A stretch of 64,000 nucleotides of DNA from Lentisphaerae bacterium GWF2_57_35. Lineage in GTDB: Bacteria; Verrucomicrobiota; Kiritimatiellia; CAIQIC01; GWF2-57-35. The translations under genes and the position numbers were made by a program. Location of the stretch: contig MHBK01000032.1 in the NCBI GenBank assembly GCA_001804865.1, forward strand, positions 1 through 64,000. The letters are read 5' to 3'. Under the pieces are notes generated by a model that was given only the letters and a program-made list of their open reading frames with translations, had not been told where the DNA came from and searched no databases. Every line of letters starts with the position of its first letter. Within the stretch, counting starts at the first letter, position 1. Of the stretch, positions 26,370 to 35,377 are shown piece after piece.

Positions 26370-27380
26370 TCAGGTCTTTGTCATCCGGCTTAGTTCTTCA
26401 AGTTTGGCGCGTGCGGCGCCGGAATCGATGGCTTGCCCGGCGAGGGCGAGGGCGGTTTTCAAGTCGGCGGCTTTTTGTCCGGCAACGATGACGGCGGCGG
26501 CATTCAGCAATACGATATCGCGGCGGGGGCCTTTTTCGCCGTCGAAGATGCGCCGGACGATGGCGGCATTTTCCTGGGCGTCGCCGCCGGCGAGGTCGCT
26601 GGGATGGGCGCGCGGGATACCGAGCAATTCGGGTTCCAATTCGTATTGAGTTACTTGGCCCCGTTTGACTTCGGCTACCAGCGTAGGGGCGGTGGTCGTG
26701 ATTTCGTCGAGTCCGTCGCGTCCATGTACGACAAACAGATGGACGGCGCCCAAAGCGGCGGCGGCTTCTGCCAGGACCGGGACCAGGGCTGCGTTGTACA
26801 CGCCCAACACGCCATGACGTGTGCCGGCCGGGTTGGAGAGCGGGCCGAGGATGTTGAAAATGCTGCGAATGCCGATTTCGCGACGGGGGCCGATGGCGAA
26901 TTTCATGGCCGGATGCAGGCTGGGGGCGAAGAGGAAGGCCATGCCAATTTCGTTGAGGCAGCCGGCCATGATTTCGGGCGTGGCTTCGATGTTGATGCCC
27001 AGCGCGGTCAGTACGTCGGCGCTGCCGCATTTGCTCGAGACGCTTCGGTTGCCGTGTTTGGCGATCACAACGCCGGCCGCGGCGGCGACAAAGGCCGAGG
27101 CGGTGGAGATGTTGAAGGTGTGTGCGCCGTCGCCGCCGGTGCCGCAGGTGTCCGCCACAATGGTTTCGGGCGCCCGCACCGCGGTGAACTTGCTCCGCAT
27201 GGCTTCCGCGCTGCCTGCAATGATGTCGGGCGTTTCGCCGCGAATGCGCAGGGCTGTGATGTAGGAGGCGATTTGCGCCGGCGTGGCCTCGCCGTTCATG
27301 ATTTCGAGCATGGCGGCCCGGGCGTCGTCGCGGGTTAGTATGCTTCCGTCCACCAGCAGGGCAATGGATTCTTTGATCAT
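26370..27380 (-). CDS. trpD: Anthranilate phosphoribosyltransferase
   Basis: A 336-residue enzyme of tryptophan synthesis that joins anthranilate to PRPP. Key segments: 'DTCGTGGDGAHTFNIST' (PRPP site), 'VIAKHGNRSVSSKCGSADVL', 'FLFAPSLHPAM' and 'GPRREIGIRSIFNILGPL'. It has the full family length. Its start overlaps the dGTPase stop by four bases, an odd pairing; no other trp gene is near. Confidence 0.96.
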   Translation of the reverse strand: MIKESIALLVDGSILTRDDARAAMLEIMNGEATPAQIASYITALRIRGETPDIIAGSAEAMRSKFTAVRAPETIVADTCGTGGDGAHTFNISTASAFVAAAAGVVIAKHGNRSVSSKCGSADVLTALGINIEATPEIMAGCLNEIGMAFLFAPSLHPAMKFAIGPRREIGIRSIFNILGPLSNPAGTRHGVLGVYNAALVPVLAEAAAALGAVHLFVVHGRDGLDEITTTAPTLVAEVKRGQVTQYELEPELLGIPRAHPSDLAGGDAQENAAIVRRIFDGEKGPRRDIVLLNAAAVIVAGQKAADLKTALALAGQAIDSGAARAKLEELSRMTKT

Positions 27381-28558
27381 ATGTTGAGTCCTTTCGCCGG
27401 CCCTTCCGCCGGTTCCTTGTCGAGGCCGAACCGCAGATATTCCTCGAACGCGTAGCGGTCGGTCATGCCGGAAATGTAATCGCAGGCCGCTCTCCAGAGC
27501 CCATCCGTCGGAATGCGGGCTTTGGCTTTACGGCCCATCACGTCGGGATGGTCTATATAGTAGAGGAAGAGTTTGCGCATCATGCGCACGGCTTCCTGGC
27601 TATCGTCGCTGACGGCCGGGTGGTAATAGACGTTGCGAAACAGGAACGATTTGAAGGCGGCCAGCATGCGGTGCATTTCCGGGCTGAAGGTTGCGAGCCG
27701 TTCGGGTGCGCGCATCACTTCCGCGGGCGATTGGGGGTTGAGCCGGGAGAGCAGGGCATCGCTGGTACGGAGCACATCTTCCACCTGTAAATCGAGTAGA
27801 GCCCGAATGGTAATGGCCATCCGCTGGCTGGCGGGGACATGCGGATATTGAAGCCGGGCGCGCTCGGCGGCCAGCCGCCAGATTTCATGGTCCTGTAGTT
27901 GCTCCTCGGTCAGCAGGCCGGCTTCGTAGCCGTCGTCGACGTCGTGGGCGTAATAAGTCATGTCGTCGGCGACATCCGCAATCTGGGCTTCCACATATTG
28001 GAAGGGTCCGATGGCATGGCCATCGACCTCGACGCCGCTGATTTGGGCCTGATGCTTGCGCAGGCCGGCTCGGACTTCCCAGGTCAGGTTGAGGCCGGGA
28101 AAATCGGGATATTGCTTTTCGAGCACTTCGATCCAGCGGCAACTTTGTTCGTTGTGGTCGAAGCCTTTCTCGTTTTTCATCAAGTCGTCGAGGGCGGCTT
28201 CGCCGCAATGGCCGAAGGGGCTGTGGCCGATGTCGTGGGCAAGGGCGATGGCCTCGGTAAGGTCTTCGTTGGCCCGGAGCGCGCGGGCGATGGTGCGGCC
28301 GACGGCGGTCATCTCCATCGTATGGGTCAGCCGGGTGCGATAGTGATCCGCGGTGCCGTTGACGAAGACCTGGGTCTTGTATTCCAGGCGCCGGAAACAG
28401 CGGCTGTGGAGAACTCGGTCGCGGTCGCGCTGGAACTCGGTCCGGTAATCGTGCTGGGATTCAGGATATTTCCGGCCGCGGCTGGCCGCGCTGCGGGCGG
28501 CGTAGGGGGCCAGAAAAGATTCCTCCTGCTTTTCGCTTTCTTTTCTCGAATGGATCAT
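27377..28558 (-). CDS. dgt: dGTP triphosphohydrolase-like HD protein
   Basis: A 393-residue HD-domain protein of the dGTPase-like family. It hydrolyses dNTPs to the nucleoside and triphosphate. Metal-binding HD motifs: 'RTRLTHTMEM' and 'ALAHDIGHSPFGHCGE' with a later Asp in 'ADDMTYYAHDVDD'; the N-terminal 'RDRDRVLHSRCFRRLEYKTQV' is typical. I chose the ATG at 28556-28558; the 26 residues before it are not conserved in style. The stop overlaps the trpD start. Confidence 0.9.
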   Translation of the reverse strand: MIHSRKESEKQEESFLAPYAARSAASRGRKYPESQHDYRTEFQRDRDRVLHSRCFRRLEYKTQVFVNGTADHYRTRLTHTMEMTAVGRTIARALRANEDLTEAIALAHDIGHSPFGHCGEAALDDLMKNEKGFDHNEQSCRWIEVLEKQYPDFPGLNLTWEVRAGLRKHQAQISGVEVDGHAIGPFQYVEAQIADVADDMTYYAHDVDDGYEAGLLTEEQLQDHEIWRLAAERARLQYPHVPASQRMAITIRALLDLQVEDVLRTSDALLSRLNPQSPAEVMRAPERLATFSPEMHRMLAAFKSFLFRNVYYHPAVSDDSQEAVRMMRKLFLYYIDHPDVMGRKAKARIPTDGLWRAACDYISGMTDRYAFEEYLRFGLDKEPAEGPAKGLNI

Positions 28559-28701
28559 GGGCAATATAATAAAGTGCGATGGCCGACAGGGCAATGCCGG
28601 AAATGCGGCGAGAATAAAATGCGGGAAGAGACGCAAAACGTTACCGGGTGGTTTTGCTTGCTAGCGAGGAAATAATCGGCAAAATCCGGAGTCATTAGAG
28701 C

Positions 28702-28799
28702 AGTGATCAGTGAGCAGTAATCAGTGAGCAGTGATCAGTGAGCAGTGATCAGTGAACAGTGATCAGTGAACAGTGATCAGTGAACAGTGATCAGTGAAC
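28702..28799 (+). repeat. Seven tandem 14-bp repeats upstream of the YihY gene
   Basis: AGTGATCAGTGAGC or AGTGATCAGTGAAC is repeated seven times head to tail (copy 2 has AGTAATC); an eighth, decayed unit runs into the ribosome site of the next gene. Each unit carries the palindrome TGATCA. The units are contiguous without spacers, so this is not a CRISPR array. Confidence 0.95.
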
Positions 28800-28819
28800 A
28801 GTGAAAAGTGGAGAGATGG

Positions 28820-30154
28820 ATGACGGACGGATGGGTGGAAAAACTGAAGAAGCTTCAGCAGTTCGTGCTCCACGATGTGTGGGATATCGATCTGGCATCG
28901 CTTTCGTTCAAGCGTAGTTTCCTGGTTCGCGGCGTGCGGGTGGGGCAGTTGGTGATCAAGGGCTTTCAGGAGGACGATCTGGCGGTTTATGCTTCCTCCA
29001 TGACGTTTGTCACGCTGACCTCCCTGGTGCCTATTCTGGCGGTTGCGTTTGCCCTCTTGAAAGGTTTCGGGTTCGGGCAGGAGCAGATCACTAATCTTCT
29101 GGATTGGCGACAATCCATGCCGGTGGAGTTCCAAACCTTTATCGATCAGGTGCTGTCGATCGTCAATACGACGAATTTTTCGGCGCTGGGTTGGATCGGT
29201 TTGGTGTTTTTTGTCTTCACGGCGATCATGGTGTTGGCCAGCGTGGAAAATTCCTTCAACCGGATTTGGGGCGTGTCCAAATCGCGAACGTACCTGCGGC
29301 AAATGGCCAATTACATCAGCGTGCTTGTGTTGGTGCCCATTTTGGTGGGTATTGCCAGCACCATCGGCGCCTACTTAAGGGGAGGGGAATCTCTGCTTCC
29401 CGAATCGATGGGTTGGTTGGTTCGCATGGTCTTGCGGGTGGCTTCGCTCTTTACCGCCTGGCTGGCCTTTTGGTTTTTGTATGTGTTTGTGCCCAACACG
29501 CGCGTTCAGGCCGTGCCGGCGTTAATCAGTAGTTTATTTGGAGCGCTGACCTTTCTGGCGTGGCAAAAAGTATATATCGCCTTGCAAGTGGGCGTGGCTC
29601 GCTATAACGCCATCTACGGAACGTTTGCCTCGGTACCGATTTTCCTGGCGTGGCTCTATGTCAGTTGGGTCATCGTCTTGCTTGGAACGGAACTGGCGTT
29701 TGCCATTCAGAACTCGGCCACTTTCAAGATGGAGAGTTCCGCGGATACCGCGAGCTGCCGGTCGCGCATTCTATTGGCCCTGGCGGTGGTCCGGCAGGCG
29801 GCCGGGGCCTTGGTGAGCAATGGGCCGTCTTTCGAAACCAGCCAATTTGCCCGGGACCAGCGGGTGCCCATCCGGTTGTTGAACAGCATCGTGAGAATCC
29901 TGGTGAAGGCTCATTTTCTGGCGGAAATTGCCGAGCGGCAAGGTTGTTATGTTCTGTTGAAATCGCCGGACTCCATTCAAGTGAAAGACCTCGTCGATTT
30001 GGTGATGCAGGAAGGCTCCCAACCCGAGAAATTGGGTTTGATCCACCTGGATTCCTCCATTGGAAATGTTCTGGGTACATTGGATCGAGGCTTGAACGAA
30101 TCGTTGACGCACCTGACTGTGCAGGATCTACTGAAGACCCATGAGCCAAATTGA
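28820..30154 (+). CDS. YihY/BrkB-family inner-membrane protein
   Basis: A 444-residue protein. Residues ~50-300 form the YihY/UPF0761 domain with six predicted spans ('DDLAVYASSMTFVTLTSLVP', 'VENSFNRIWGVSKSRT', 'AGALTFLAWQ'-like region, 'TFASVPIFLAWLYVSWVI'). The C-terminal ~130 residues form a soluble winged-helix-like tail. The family was once called RNase BN; its true role is unknown. The ATG at 28820 follows GGAGAG. The tandem repeats end directly before it and may affect its expression. It overlaps the helicase start by 14 bases. Confidence 0.88.
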   Translation: MTDGWVEKLKKLQQFVLHDVWDIDLASLSFKRSFLVRGVRVGQLVIKGFQEDDLAVYASSMTFVTLTSLVPILAVAFALLKGFGFGQEQITNLLDWRQSMPVEFQTFIDQVLSIVNTTNFSALGWIGLVFFVFTAIMVLASVENSFNRIWGVSKSRTYLRQMANYISVLVLVPILVGIASTIGAYLRGGESLLPESMGWLVRMVLRVASLFTAWLAFWFLYVFVPNTRVQAVPALISSLFGALTFLAWQKVYIALQVGVARYNAIYGTFASVPIFLAWLYVSWVIVLLGTELAFAIQNSATFKMESSADTASCRSRILLALAVVRQAAGALVSNGPSFETSQFARDQRVPIRLLNSIVRILVKAHFLAEIAERQGCYVLLKSPDSIQVKDLVDLVMQEGSQPEKLGLIHLDSSIGNVLGTLDRGLNESLTHLTVQDLLKTHEPN

Positions 30155-32081
30155 TTTTGAAAAAGCGTTAAATGCCGAACAACTGGCCGCCGTTCAGGCG
30201 CCCGATGGACCGGTCTTGGTGATCGCTGCGGCGGGCACGGGTAAAACCCGGACGCTGACCTATCGCGTGGCCTGGCTGGTCGAACACCAGATCGATGCCA
30301 GCCAGATTTTGTTGCTGACCTTTACCAACCGCGCGGCCCGCGAGATGCTGGAACGCGCCCAGGCGTTGGTGGGCGCGGCGGTCGGCGGCCTGTGGGGCGG
30401 AACGTTTCATCACATGGCCAACCGCATGCTGCGACGTCATGCCCAGGCAATCGGCTATAAATCCGATTATACGATTCTCGATCAGGACGATTCCCGAACC
30501 CTGGTCCGGACCTGCGCCGACGAATTGGATTTGCTCGGAAAACACTTTCCCAAGCCGGATGTCTTGCAGAGCGTTTTCAGCCTGTCGGTAAACCGGGAGG
30601 AGCCGGTGGAGAAAACCGCGACCGGCCATTTTGAGGACAGCCTAGTTGCCATCGAAGACATCGTCAAGGTGCACGAGGCCTATCAGGCGCGGAAAAAGAC
30701 GCTGAATGCGATGGACTTCGACGATTTACTGGCCAATGGGTTGAAGCTGTTTCGCGATCATCCGTCGATCCTGGAGCAATACCAGCACCGGTTTCTCTAT
30801 ACCCTGGTGGACGAATATCAGGACACCAACACGATTCAGGCGGAATGGGTGGATCGCATTGCCGCGCATCATCGGAATTTGCTGGTCGTCGGCGACGATT
30901 TCCAGAGCATCTACTCGTGGCGCGGGGCCGATTTTCGAAACATCATGTCGTTTCCGAAGCGGTATGCCGATGCCTCCGTGTTCAAGCTCGAAACGAATTA
31001 TCGCAGCGTGCCCGGCATTCTGGAAGTCGCCAATGCCTGCATTGCCGGCAACCCGGAACAGTTCCAAAAGAACCTGAAGGCGGTTCGCGAAGCGACTGTC
31101 AAACCGGTTTGCGTTCAGCTTCACGACGGAGGGCAGCAGGCCCGATACGTGGTGGACCGCATTCGCCGTCTTCTGCGAAAGGGCGTGTCCATGAAGGACA
31201 TGGTCGTGCTGTATCGTTCGCATTTCCATGCCATGGAATTGCAGATGGAGCTGGCGCGCGAGGGCATGCCCTATGAAGTTACCTCCGGCGTACGCTTTTT
31301 CGAGCAGGCGCACATCAAGGATGTCTGCACCTTGCTGCGGCTCTTCTTTAACGCCGAAGACGAACTGGCCTTTATGCGGCTGTTGAAGTTGTTTCCCAAG
31401 GTCGGCGAAAAGACCTGCATCAAGTTGTGGGAGAAGCTGGGCCGGCAGGTTAATCTGCGAAACGCGGAGCAGCTCAAATGGATACGGGAGCACCTGCCCG
31501 CCGCTGCGGCCCGAATCTGGGAGACGCTGGAGCCCGTTATCATCGCTTACGAAACGGAACACCTTCGCAACGATCCGGGCGAGTTTATTTTTCGGTTCGT
31601 GAAGACCTTTTACCGCGAATATGCCATCGAAACTTTCGATAATCATGACCGCCGTCTGGACGACATCGACGAACTGATGAATTTTACGGCGCGCTTCGAG
31701 TCAGCCGAACAATTCTTGAGCGAAATCGCGCTCCAGACCAATCTGGACGCCGAAATCGACGAAATGGATGCGGCCGAGCAGAATCGCATCCGGCTGACGA
31801 CCGTTCACCAGGCCAAAGGGTTGGAATGGAAAGTGGTCTTTGTGTTGTGGATGTCCGACGGCATGTTCCCGTCCAGCCGTTCGTTAAGCGACAGCGGCGC
31901 CGAGGCCGAGGAACGCCGCTTGTTTTATGTGGCCTCCACTCGGGCAAAAGACGAACTGTACCTCTGCGTGCCTGAAATGCGTCGCATGCGCGACGGCGGC
32001 GTAATGAACTATCCTCCTTCGCGATTTATCCGGGAAATTAATCCGGATTTGCTCCAAAACGATTTCGTCGGCTATATTTGA
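30141..32081 (+). CDS. UvrD/Rep-family superfamily I DNA helicase
   Basis: A 646-residue SF1A helicase. Motif I 'VIAAAGTGKTRTLTYR', Ia 'LTFTNRAAREML', II 'LVDEYQDTN', III 'VVGDDFQSIYSWRGAD', IV 'LETNYRS', V 'TVHQAKGLEWKVVFVL', VI 'EERRLFYVASTRAKDEL'. It unwinds 3'-5' duplexes in repair or replication. It is shorter than UvrD or Rep (~670-720 residues) because the C-terminal tail is missing. The start lies inside the end of the YihY gene, so coupling is likely. Confidence 0.93.
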   Translation: MSQIDFEKALNAEQLAAVQAPDGPVLVIAAAGTGKTRTLTYRVAWLVEHQIDASQILLLTFTNRAAREMLERAQALVGAAVGGLWGGTFHHMANRMLRRHAQAIGYKSDYTILDQDDSRTLVRTCADELDLLGKHFPKPDVLQSVFSLSVNREEPVEKTATGHFEDSLVAIEDIVKVHEAYQARKKTLNAMDFDDLLANGLKLFRDHPSILEQYQHRFLYTLVDEYQDTNTIQAEWVDRIAAHHRNLLVVGDDFQSIYSWRGADFRNIMSFPKRYADASVFKLETNYRSVPGILEVANACIAGNPEQFQKNLKAVREATVKPVCVQLHDGGQQARYVVDRIRRLLRKGVSMKDMVVLYRSHFHAMELQMELAREGMPYEVTSGVRFFEQAHIKDVCTLLRLFFNAEDELAFMRLLKLFPKVGEKTCIKLWEKLGRQVNLRNAEQLKWIREHLPAAAARIWETLEPVIIAYETEHLRNDPGEFIFRFVKTFYREYAIETFDNHDRRLDDIDELMNFTARFESAEQFLSEIALQTNLDAEIDEMDAAEQNRIRLTTVHQAKGLEWKVVFVLWMSDGMFPSSRSLSDSGAEAEERRLFYVASTRAKDELYLCVPEMRRMRDGGVMNYPPSRFIREINPDLLQNDFVGYI

Positions 32082-32193
32082 AATCTGAAATCGGATATTC
32101 GAAATTCAACTCGGAGAATCTCCTTGGACTTGTGAACGGGCTGTGATAGCTTGCGCACACTTTCATTTTTTGTAAAAAAGGAGTCGGGGCCTT

Positions 32194-34401
32194 GTGAGAA
32201 AACTACTCTTTATGCTGGCAGTTTATGCCGTCGTCTGCACCGGGACCTGGGTGAATACCTGCCGGGCGCAGGCGATGTTCAATCCCTTGAACGAGGGTTT
32301 GGGGCGTCGGGAAGCCGGCGCGACCGTGGGCGGCATCGATGTGCGGGCCGACCGGTTGGAATACATGACCGACCGGAAAACCCTGATGGGTCGCGGCAAC
32401 GTAGTGGTTAGCCAGGGGCAGGACGTTTTACGGGCGGACATGATGGACGTCAACACCGAGACCCGCGAAGTTCATGCGAAGGGCCATGTGGTTTTCGAAA
32501 GCGAAGGCCGGCGTTGGGAAGGGGAGGAACTCCGGTACAATTTCAAGACCGGGCAGGGCGATTTCGGGGCTTTCCAGGCCTACACCGATCCCTTTTTCAT
32601 CACGGCTTCCGATTCGAAACGCACCGAAGGCAATCAATTCATCCTGCACGACGTAACGATTTCGACCTGCGAAGGGAAGAGTCCCGAGTTTTACATCAAG
32701 ACCCGCAAGGCCACCTTCACCGATGGGCGTATCCTGCGGGCCTACGGGGCGGTGGTGTACATGTCCGGCATTCCGGTGTTCTATTTTCCCTACTGGAAGC
32801 ACGACCTGAACCGCGACACGCAAATCGATATTGTCCCCGGCTACAGCGCACGCATGGGCGGCTTTCTGCTGACCTCCTACACCTATCCGTTCAACGCCTA
32901 CGTGAGCGGCTCCACCCATCTGGATTATCGGACCAAGCGCGGCGTGGCCGTCGGCCAGGATTTCCTGTGGGCCGCCACCAATCAAGTGGATTGGCACGGC
33001 AGCCTGCAAACCTACTATCTGCAGGATCAGAAGCCCTCCAAGGACGACGAGGAAGAGGCCCAGCGCGGGGATCTCATCGACAAGAGCCGATATCGCTTGC
33101 GCCTTTCGGACGTGCATAATCTTTCCGAGCGCGACTACGTCATTTCCGAATTCAACTACTTGAGCGACCCGTGGGTGATCAGCGATTTCTTCGACCAGGA
33201 AAACCGCTACAATGCCCAACCCGAAAACCGGATCAATCTGGCGCATCGGGGCGATAAATACACCGCCGGCCTGTTGATCAACAAGCGGGTGAACGATTTC
33301 TTCGAAAACGTGGACCGCGTGCCGGAAGCCTATTTGGACATGACCCGCCAGCAAATCGGCGACACGCCGTTCTATTATGAAGGAAGCCACCACGCCACGA
33401 GGTTGGAACGCCTTTTCCCCGAGCAGCAGGAGGGGGCGGAAAACTACGACGCCATCCGGATCGATTCCGCCAACAAGGTGTTCTATCCTACCCGCCATTT
33501 CGGTTTTTTGAATATTATTCCCGACGCCGGCTATCGTGGGACGTATTATTCCAGGACCGTGATCCGGGAAACGGTGACGAATACCGTGACCATCACCGAC
33601 ACCAACGGGGCCGTGATCGGCGTGACCAACGAAGTCGAGAATGTCGTTCGGGAAGGCAATGGCAAGCTCAGGAGCATCTACGAACTCGGCTTCGAGACCT
33701 CGTTCAAGGCGTTCAAGGTTTTGTCCGACGGACCGACCGGGCTCGATCGGGACGAGGGCTTGCGGCATGTGGCGGAGCCGTATGCCGTTTATACTTATAT
33801 CCCGGAGCCGAACCTTCGGCCTCCCGAGCTGCCCCAGTTCGACGAGATCGACCGGCTCGATCGGCGCAACGACGTTCAGTTGGGCATGCGAAACAAGCTG
33901 CAAACCAAGCGGTATAAAAATATTCACGACTTGACCGATTTGAACGTTTACACCTATTACCGCTTCCAGCCGGAGGCCAACGAAAACGACTTTACGGATA
34001 TCTTTTTTGACAATCGGCTGCGCCTGATCGATTGGTGGATGGTCGATTTCCGGGGCGGTTTCGATCCCTACGAGGGAGATTTCTCGTTTTTCAACACGCA
34101 GTGGGCCTTTATCTCCAGGGATCAGAGCCGGTTGAGTCTGGAGTATCGATACCGTCGGGACAACCAGGATTTGATGACGGGCGCCATTGACCTCTTTCCG
34201 GAGAGCCGGTGGAGTTTTCAGACCTACGCGCGGTATAATATCGAGACGGCGGAATTGGAAGAACAGTCCTTTGGCGTCGAACATCGTTCGAATTGTACGG
34301 GAAAGGGTATATATTTCCGACAAGTGGACGACGAGCCTCAGGTGTGGATCCAATTTTGGTTGCTGGCATTTCCGAGCTCGTATCTGTCCATTGGACGTTA
34401 A
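32194..34401 (+). CDS. lptD: LptD-like LPS assembly outer-membrane protein
   Basis: A 735-residue protein with a signal peptide (GTG start behind AAAAGGAG; cleavage near 'TCRAQA'). Residues ~40-120 are an OstA/LptA-type domain ('VDVRADRLEYMTDRKTLMG'-like segment, 'GNVVVSQGQDVLRADMMDVN', 'GHVVFESEGRRWEGE'). Residues ~150-735 resemble the LptD barrel ('GIPVFYFPYWKHDLNRD', 'GFLLTSYTYPFNAYVSGS', many alternating aromatic strands). Known role: insertion of LPS into the outer leaflet with LptE. With kdsD it supports an LPS-bearing diderm. It follows the helicase after a 112-base gap with no clear hairpin. Confidence 0.85.
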   Translation: MRKLLFMLAVYAVVCTGTWVNTCRAQAMFNPLNEGLGRREAGATVGGIDVRADRLEYMTDRKTLMGRGNVVVSQGQDVLRADMMDVNTETREVHAKGHVVFESEGRRWEGEELRYNFKTGQGDFGAFQAYTDPFFITASDSKRTEGNQFILHDVTISTCEGKSPEFYIKTRKATFTDGRILRAYGAVVYMSGIPVFYFPYWKHDLNRDTQIDIVPGYSARMGGFLLTSYTYPFNAYVSGSTHLDYRTKRGVAVGQDFLWAATNQVDWHGSLQTYYLQDQKPSKDDEEEAQRGDLIDKSRYRLRLSDVHNLSERDYVISEFNYLSDPWVISDFFDQENRYNAQPENRINLAHRGDKYTAGLLINKRVNDFFENVDRVPEAYLDMTRQQIGDTPFYYEGSHHATRLERLFPEQQEGAENYDAIRIDSANKVFYPTRHFGFLNIIPDAGYRGTYYSRTVIRETVTNTVTITDTNGAVIGVTNEVENVVREGNGKLRSIYELGFETSFKAFKVLSDGPTGLDRDEGLRHVAEPYAVYTYIPEPNLRPPELPQFDEIDRLDRRNDVQLGMRNKLQTKRYKNIHDLTDLNVYTYYRFQPEANENDFTDIFFDNRLRLIDWWMVDFRGGFDPYEGDFSFFNTQWAFISRDQSRLSLEYRYRRDNQDLMTGAIDLFPESRWSFQTYARYNIETAELEEQSFGVEHRSNCTGKGIYFRQVDDEPQVWIQFWLLAFPSSYLSIGR

Positions 34402-34414
34402 CAAAGAGGGCACT

Positions 34415-35353
34415 ATGGGCTCAGAATATCTGGTAACAGGCGGAGCAGGTTTTATCGGTTCGAATATCGTCGGACGGTTGGTGGAGGACCGCAAAACAGT
34501 GCGGGTCCTCGATAATTTCTCCACGGGTTCGCGCGATAACCTGAAGATGTATAACGGAAATCTCGACGTCTTGGAGGGAGACCTTCGCGATGTGCGCGCC
34601 GTGGCCGATGCCGTGAAAGGCGTCCGGTGCGTCGTTCATTTGGGCGCGCTGCCTTCGGTGAGCCGTTCCATCAACGATCCCCAATCGACGCATGACGTGA
34701 ATTTCAGCGGGACGCTCAATCTGCTGCTTCAGGCCCGGGAAGCCGGCGTGGAACGGCTGGTTTTTTCTTCCTCGTCGTCGGTTTACGGCGATACGCTCGT
34801 GTTGCCGAAACGCGAGGATATGTTGCCTGTGCCGAAATCGCCGTATGCGCTTTCCAAGCTCGCCGGCGAACATTATTGCCGGTTGTTTTACGAGCTCTAC
34901 GGGCTGAAGACTTATGCCCTGCGCTATTTCAATGTGTTCGGTCCGCGCCAGAGTCCCCAGTCCCAGTACGCGGCCGTGATTCCGTTGTTTGTCGATGCCT
35001 TGCGTAAAGGCGAAAAACTGACCATCTACGGCGACGGCGAGCAAACCCGCGATTTCACCTATATCGACGACGTGGTGTCCGCCAATCTGGCTTGCTGCGA
35101 AGCGCCGGAATCGGCCGCCGGCGATGTATACAACGTGGCGCACGGATTCCGGATTTCGGTGAATCAACTGGCCGACCGATTGGAAGCGCTGGTCGGAGTC
35201 CGGCCCGGACGCGATTACGTGCCTGCTCGTGCGGGGGATGTCCGCGATTCGCAGGCCGATTCCTCGAAGGCGCGCGAAAAGCTCAAATGGGAACCGAAAT
35301 GTCCGTTTGAAGACGGATTGAAGCGGACGGTCGACTGGTTTATGCGCGGTTGA
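34415..35353 (+). CDS. NAD-dependent sugar-nucleotide epimerase/dehydratase
   Basis: A 312-residue extended SDR. 'YLVTGGAGFIGSNIVGRLV' is the NAD site, 'HLGALPSVSRSI' and 'FSSSSSVYGDT' follow, 'YALSKLAGEHYC' holds the catalytic Tyr and Lys, and 'RYFNVFGPRQ' and 'RDFTYIDDVV' are typical of UDP-glucose/UDP-GlcNAc 4-epimerases (GalE/WbpP/Gne). The substrate cannot be fixed. Start ATG behind AGAGGG, 13 bases after lptD. Confidence 0.92.
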   Translation: MGSEYLVTGGAGFIGSNIVGRLVEDRKTVRVLDNFSTGSRDNLKMYNGNLDVLEGDLRDVRAVADAVKGVRCVVHLGALPSVSRSINDPQSTHDVNFSGTLNLLLQAREAGVERLVFSSSSSVYGDTLVLPKREDMLPVPKSPYALSKLAGEHYCRLFYELYGLKTYALRYFNVFGPRQSPQSQYAAVIPLFVDALRKGEKLTIYGDGEQTRDFTYIDDVVSANLACCEAPESAAGDVYNVAHGFRISVNQLADRLEALVGVRPGRDYVPARAGDVRDSQADSSKAREKLKWEPKCPFEDGLKRTVDWFMRG

Positions 35354-35377
35354 CCGCGGACGGAAGAGGGGTGGTTC

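Noticed and set aside
28702..28799. CRISPR array
   Set aside because: Contiguous 14-bp units without spacers.
28682..28806. Replication origin with iterons
   Set aside because: No DnaA boxes or initiator gene nearby; the adjacent genes are not typical of an origin.
32428..34524. 698-codon minus-strand frame opposite lptD
   Set aside because: Composition is that of an antisense shadow (His/Val/Gly-rich without motifs) and lptD is clearly the real gene.
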